From Ignavibacteriales bacterium (GTDB lineage: Bacteria; Bacteroidota; Ignavibacteria; T3Sed10-11): DNA of 8,225 nucleotides. The notes under the pieces were generated by a model. It saw nothing but the letters and a program-made list of their open reading frames with translations, was not told the DNA's origin and did no database searches. A program made the translations under genes and the position numbers. Shown piece by piece: positions 5,157 through 8,225 of the stretch (position 1 is its first letter; each line of letters opens with the position of its first letter). The DNA lies in contig PWJF01000193.1 in NCBI GenBank assembly GCA_003560935.1, forward strand, positions 1 to 8,225, read 5' to 3'.

Positions 5157-5163
5157 GTATATT
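5135..5163 (+). promoter_or_regulatory. Sigma-70-type promoter of the lipoprotein operon
   Basis: TTGAGA (5135-5140), 17 bases, then TATATT (5158-5163); each matches the consensus at 5 of 6 positions. The start would be near 5170, about 29 bases before the ATG at 5199. This supports the ATG at 5199 over the upstream in-frame TTG at 5163, which lies within the -10 region. Confidence 0.55.
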
Positions 5164-5198
5164 TGATAATTCATTTAGTTTTTTTTAAAACGAGAATT

Positions 5199-6131
5199 AT
5201 GAAAGGTACGGACGTGAGATACGGTTGGATAATAACATCGTTGTGCTTTATTCTGCTGATCATCGGGCTGAACTCCTGTGACGAACAACAGCCATTTCAA
5301 CCACCGGATCCGGTTGATAAGTTTTTACACGGAAGGGTTACTGATGACGTCGGTAATCCTATTCCGAATGTAGCTGTGATGATCTATTCACAGGACGCTG
5401 CTATCGGTGGGGGTAATTATCAAGCCAGCCTTGTGACCGATAATGAGGGTGAGTGGGAAGAAACACTGTCGATAGCAATAACTCAAACATATACGATTGT
5501 TTATTCAAGATCCGGATTACTTGATCTAATTCAATCGCAAATTGTTCCCCTCGGTGTCCCGGATACGGTTGATGTCGGTACCGTTGCTATTCCGCCGGCG
5601 GATATTGATGATACCTTACGTGTTGTACTCACATGGGCAAGTGTTCCACCGGATCTCGATGCGCATCTCACCGGACCGAAAGGAGACGGAAGCCGATTTC
5701 ATATTTATTGGGGCAACAGAGTCGCTTCTTCAACAGACGGTGAACCGATTGCGGAGTTGATTAGCGACAGGCGTAATGGTTTCGGCCCTGAGACGATAGG
5801 GATCAAAAAACTCATTCCTGGCTCCGATAATTATCGGTTCAGTGTACATAACTATTCGCGAAACCAAGTCGAAGGCGATACGACTCTGGTAGGTCTTTCA
5901 AACGCAAGAGTTCGTGTCTTCAGTCCACATGGCCTCGAACATGAATTTTCCATATCGGGAGATGATGGTCCTCCCACCTCGGTTGGTAATACCTGGCGTG
6001 TGTTTGAGATAAACGGTGAGACAGGTGAAATTACTTTCGTTAATCAAATGTACGACGGTATCAGTTTTGACGAGGAGGAAGTTTTCAGAATCGAGGAAAA
6101 ACCCGAACGTCTGACAATCCCCGGAAAATAG
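5199..6131 (+). CDS. Lipoprotein with carboxypeptidase-regulatory-like and DUF2135-like domains
   Basis: A 310-residue exported lipoprotein of unknown function. Residues 8-26 are a signal peptide with a hydrophobic core and lipobox L-N-S-C, giving lipidated C27. The acidic residues directly after it (CDEQQ) recall the surface-export signal of Bacteroidota lipoproteins, so an outer-membrane surface location is possible. Residues 42-130 form a carboxypeptidase-regulatory-like beta-sandwich (LHGRVTDDVGNPIPNVAVMI, later TDNEGEWEETL). Residues 139-225 resemble DUF2135: LRVVLTWASVPPDLDAHLTGP, then D190 and GFGPETI, then YRFSVHNYS. The rest (226-310) is unrecognised beta-rich sequence. ATG 5199 is preferred because it gives a normal signal peptide and follows the promoter; the ribosome site (CGAGAA) is weak. 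It is followed after 2 bases by the unknown gene at 6134, so the two are surely co-transcribed. Confidence 0.8.
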   Translation: MKGTDVRYGWIITSLCFILLIIGLNSCDEQQPFQPPDPVDKFLHGRVTDDVGNPIPNVAVMIYSQDAAIGGGNYQASLVTDNEGEWEETLSIAITQTYTIVYSRSGLLDLIQSQIVPLGVPDTVDVGTVAIPPADIDDTLRVVLTWASVPPDLDAHLTGPKGDGSRFHIYWGNRVASSTDGEPIAELISDRRNGFGPETIGIKKLIPGSDNYRFSVHNYSRNQVEGDTTLVGLSNARVRVFSPHGLEHEFSISGDDGPPTSVGNTWRVFEINGETGEITFVNQMYDGISFDEEEVFRIEEKPERLTIPGK

Positions 6132-6133
6132 AT

Positions 6134-6718
6134 ATGATCGATCAATTGATCAAAGATTTTTCTGCTTCAATAAAAGCCGAAAAAATCAAACTGATCGTAC
6201 AAAATCTCCGCGAATATCAACCCGGTCTGGTTTTTGGAAAATTGTACAATCAGGAGGTGAAAGATATGTTAATGAACACACCTCCTGAAAAACTATTTCA
6301 TCCCGAAAAAGTCCATGACCGGAATTTTGCCAAAGCAGTTGTGAGCGGTTTCTTAATATGGAACGATTGTGAAGATGAAGCTCATTCGCTTGCCCAGAAT
6401 ATTCCAATCGCCGAAGGGAGTTATTTTCATGCGATTATTCACCGCCGCGAGCCGGATATCTGGAATTCCGGGTATTGGTTCAAAAGAACCGGAGATCACC
6501 CGGTATATTCATTAATCTATGATTATGTTGCAGAATATTCCTCGGATAAACTAAAAAGAATTCTTTTACTTAAGAATAAATGGGATCCTGAAGTTTTCAA
6601 TAAGATTATAGAAGATGCCCAGAAGAATGGAAATATGAACGATAAAGAACTTACCGAAATTCAACACGCAGAGATACTTTTCCTGATTGCACATTCCTAC
6701 CGGCACTCCCTCGGGTAG
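6134..6718 (+). CDS. Conserved protein of unknown function (HRRE/YWF-type family)
   Basis: A 194-residue soluble protein with no signal peptide or membrane segment. I recognise its pattern from uncharacterised bacterial proteins but know no function. The core is DEAHSLAQNIP (81-91), then GSYFHAIIHRRE (95-106), NSGYWFKRTGDHPVY (111-125). The clustered H84, H99, H103, E106, N111, W115, R118 and H122 look like an active or metal-binding site, but this is inference. The C-terminal part has a WDP..F helix (150-155) and an E..HAEILFLIAHSY helix (175-189). Its ATG is 2 bases after the lipoprotein stop; a GGAAAA in that gene's last codons may serve as the ribosome site. It is odd that a cytosolic protein is paired with a lipoprotein; the pairing may be operonic convenience or may mark a shared process. 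Confidence 0.8.
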   Translation: MIDQLIKDFSASIKAEKIKLIVQNLREYQPGLVFGKLYNQEVKDMLMNTPPEKLFHPEKVHDRNFAKAVVSGFLIWNDCEDEAHSLAQNIPIAEGSYFHAIIHRREPDIWNSGYWFKRTGDHPVYSLIYDYVAEYSSDKLKRILLLKNKWDPEVFNKIIEDAQKNGNMNDKELTEIQHAEILFLIAHSYRHSLG

Positions 6719-6730
6719 CACCCGAATTTT
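6711..6730 (+). terminator. Short hairpin over the stop of the unknown gene
   Basis: TCGGGT (6711-6716) pairs perfectly with ACCCGA (6720-6725) around an AGC loop, followed by a short T-run (ATTTT). The TAG stop is inside the hairpin. It is compact and GC-rich but the T-run is weak; it may act together with the next hairpin. Confidence 0.5.
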
Positions 6731-6742
6731 CGCATAATCACT

Positions 6743-6804
6743 AAAAACAGCCATTTACCCTGACCATTTTAATTGATTTCAGGTCTGTTTTTTATTATAT
6801 TTTA
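6743..6804 (+). terminator. Bipartite hairpin and T-run, probable main terminator of the lipoprotein operon
   Basis: The outer arms AAAAACAG (6743-6750) and CTGTTTTT (6785-6792) pair perfectly. Inside, ACCCTGA (6757-6763) pairs with TCAGGT (6779-6784) with one bulged C. A T-rich tail (TTTTTTATTATATTTTA) follows. The left side has a 6-base internal bulge. Confidence 0.45.
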
Positions 6805-6836
6805 GTTTTAATTAATTTAAAAAATATGTAAAACTA
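6803..6836. repeat. 8-bp inverted repeat upstream of the GH2-like gene
   Basis: TAGTTTTA (6803-6810) and TAAAACTA (6829-6836) are perfect complements with an 18-base AT-rich spacer. They lie 81-114 bases before the GH2-like ATG and could be an operator. No convincing sigma-70 promoter or Shine-Dalgarno is seen between here and 6917, so this gene's expression signals are unresolved. Confidence 0.35.
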
Positions 6837-6916
6837 CTCAAATTTGGGACTTTTTTATCAGTCAGCATCTACATTTGAACCGGTCATCGCACAATTTGTT
6901 TGTCAACCACCTTAAA

Positions 6917-8225
6917 ATGGTAATCATTGTATTGATTTGCCTTCTTGCCTTTCAACAGACCGCACACGCAGATTCGTCATTTATGATAGGCGGTTATCAA
7001 ACTGTTACCGGTCAGGATGCCGGTCTTTATTCTGAAAGTCCGACACGTCAAAAAATAGATCTTTCCGGAACGTGGCATGTCTCGATAGATGGAGGCGAAT
7101 TCCGACCTGTCGACGTGCCGAGTGCATACGATGGCGTCGGAGAGCTGACATACGAACGGACATTTGAAATCCCGCAGGGGTTATTCGGCGATACGGCATT
7201 CAGACTTGTTGCCTATGGCATAAACTATAGTACCGAAGTAGAAATTAACGGAATATCGATCGGTAGTTATAGCGGGGGATATACATCTTCTTCATTTCCA
7301 ATTTCTAAAGACGTTTTACGCGTCGGTGAGAATACTATACGGATCCTTGTACATAATTTTTTAAGAACAAGAGACACCTTACCTATCAAAGCACAGATGT
7401 GGACGCCGAAAAATTATGGCGGTATCTTTCGGGACATATATATATTGGTAACTCCCGGAACAACTGTCCTTGAGAAGGAAATACGCACTACATTTCTCGA
7501 TGGATATTCCGTGGCTGAAATGGAGGTCGATGTAGTTCTTGGACAGCAGACAGGAACGGTTGATGATTTACAAACCGACCCGGCAGCGACAGCAGCCACC
7601 GTATATCACATTTCGGTTGAAGTGATAGACCGTGTACGCGGTACAGTACTTGCACAAAGTCAGCGGCGGCAAGCATCTTTTGAGAATGGAAATACCGTGC
7701 GTACGTCAGTACAGGTTATTGCGCGCAATCCGCGGCTGTGGAGCCCCGGTCAACCTGATCTGTATACTGTATCAATTATACTGTACAAGGACGGATATGA
7801 ACACGATCGGAAGAATGTTATTTACGGTTTTCGTGATATAGAAATTCGCGACGGTTCAATTTATCTTAATGGTCAGTTATTTCGTGCCCGCGGTATTACC
7901 TATCATGAATATCATCCCGAGCGCGGGTCCGCGTTAAGTTATGAGGATCTTGAACGGGATGTTGCATTAATGAAGATAGCGAATATAAATCTGGTCCGGG
8001 TCGCTTTTCATCCGCCGCATCCCTATCTGTTGAATTTATTTAATCGGTACGGTATGATGTGTATGATCGAGATACCTGCAGTCAATATTCCCGGCGCTAT
8101 AATCAAATTTGAAACCTTTAAAGCGACTGCACGCAATTATCTGGAAAAAATGATCGAACGGGATCGGCATCATCCATCGGTTCTTGCATGGGGAATCGGA
8201 GATAATCTCGAAATGCCGCACAGCA
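6917..8225 (+). CDS. Secreted glycoside hydrolase family 2-like protein, 3' truncated by the window end
   Basis: An open frame of 436 codons runs to the window edge without a stop. Residues 1-18 (MVIIVLICLLAFQQTAHA) are a signal peptide. Residues 45-180 form the GH2 N-terminal sugar-binding jelly roll (DLSGTWHVSIDGG, LTYERTFEIP, VEINGISIGSYSGGY, NYGGIFRDIYILV). Residues 183-305 form the Ig-like domain (NPRLWSPGQPDLYTVSI). From 306 the TIM barrel begins: GFRDIEIRDGSIYLNGQLFRARG, YHEYHPERG, DVALMKIANINLVRVAFHPPH. The expected acid/base motif W-S-L-G-N-E reads W425-G-I-G-D-N430, so the Glu is replaced by Asn in the simplest alignment. GH2 enzymes hydrolyse beta-galactosides, mannosides or glucuronides; this member may be inactive or altered. 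The start is uncertain: no Shine-Dalgarno precedes 6917, and in-frame TTG codons at 6896 and 6875 would add basic residues before the hydrophobic core. Confidence 0.85.
   Translation, partial: MVIIVLICLLAFQQTAHADSSFMIGGYQTVTGQDAGLYSESPTRQKIDLSGTWHVSIDGGEFRPVDVPSAYDGVGELTYERTFEIPQGLFGDTAFRLVAYGINYSTEVEINGISIGSYSGGYTSSSFPISKDVLRVGENTIRILVHNFLRTRDTLPIKAQMWTPKNYGGIFRDIYILVTPGTTVLEKEIRTTFLDGYSVAEMEVDVVLGQQTGTVDDLQTDPAATAATVYHISVEVIDRVRGTVLAQSQRRQASFENGNTVRTSVQVIARNPRLWSPGQPDLYTVSIILYKDGYEHDRKNVIYGFRDIEIRDGSIYLNGQLFRARGITYHEYHPERGSALSYEDLERDVALMKIANINLVRVAFHPPHPYLLNLFNRYGMMCMIEIPAVNIPGAIIKFETFKATARNYLEKMIERDRHHPSVLAWGIGDNLEMPHS

Noticed and set aside
5163..5198. TTG start giving a 322-residue lipoprotein precursor
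   Set aside because: The TTG lies in the predicted -10 region, and the extra residues would put a second hydrophobic stretch before a normal signal peptide. ATG 5199 is better.

Overview
The window looks like chromosome from a Gram-negative bacterium of the Fibrobacterota-Chlorobiota-Bacteroidota (FCB) supergroup, outside typical Bacteroidia. The main evidence is a secreted protein ending in a type IX secretion (Por) C-terminal sorting domain with the QNYPNPFNP signature common in Ignavibacteria, Calditrichota, Balneolota/Rhodothermota and related candidate phyla. A Cys-acidic lipoprotein also fits. Several promoters resemble ordinary sigma-70 TTGACA/TATAAT boxes rather than the Bacteroidia TTTG/TAnnTTTG type, and some genes have Shine-Dalgarno sites while others do not. 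The exact taxon cannot be fixed from the sequence.

Layout. 1-82: the last 26 codons of an S9 (prolyl-oligopeptidase type) peptidase on the + strand. 83-206: a nested inverted repeat between convergent genes. 207-1076 (-): a MerR-type regulator with a CarH/LitR-like cobalamin-binding half. 1077-1426: a 350-base divergent control region with two well-formed sigma-70 promoters, four 9-bp tandem repeats over the + start site, one reversed copy of the repeat beside the regulator promoter, and a possible 43-codon leader ORF. 1427-3178 (+): a secreted protein of four DUF4397 units (two tandem A-B pairs) plus a type IX sorting domain, followed by a clear terminator. 3338-3420: tRNA-Ser(UGA). 3583-5118 (+): a GNAT acetyltransferase/nitrilase-superfamily fusion of the YhcX (NB12) type, with a perfect FNR-like palindrome upstream. 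5199-6718 (+): a two-gene operon of a lipoprotein (carboxypeptidase-regulatory-like plus DUF2135-like domains) and a conserved protein of unknown function. 6917-8225 (+): the N-terminal 436 codons of a secreted GH2-like protein, cut by the window end, in which the usual acid/base Glu is not at its expected position.

How the parts may work together. The most interesting unit is the regulator/control region/DUF4397 gene set. A regulator with the CarH light-sensing W-x9-E-H motif sits divergently from one secreted surface protein, and a tandem repeat array lies where a repressor would block the + promoter. This suggests a light- or cobalamin-responsive switch for a secreted protein rather than for carotenoid genes. 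That is inference from sequence and has not been demonstrated. The remaining genes look like independent housekeeping or accessory units; I see no CRISPR array, insertion sequence, phage gene or integrase.
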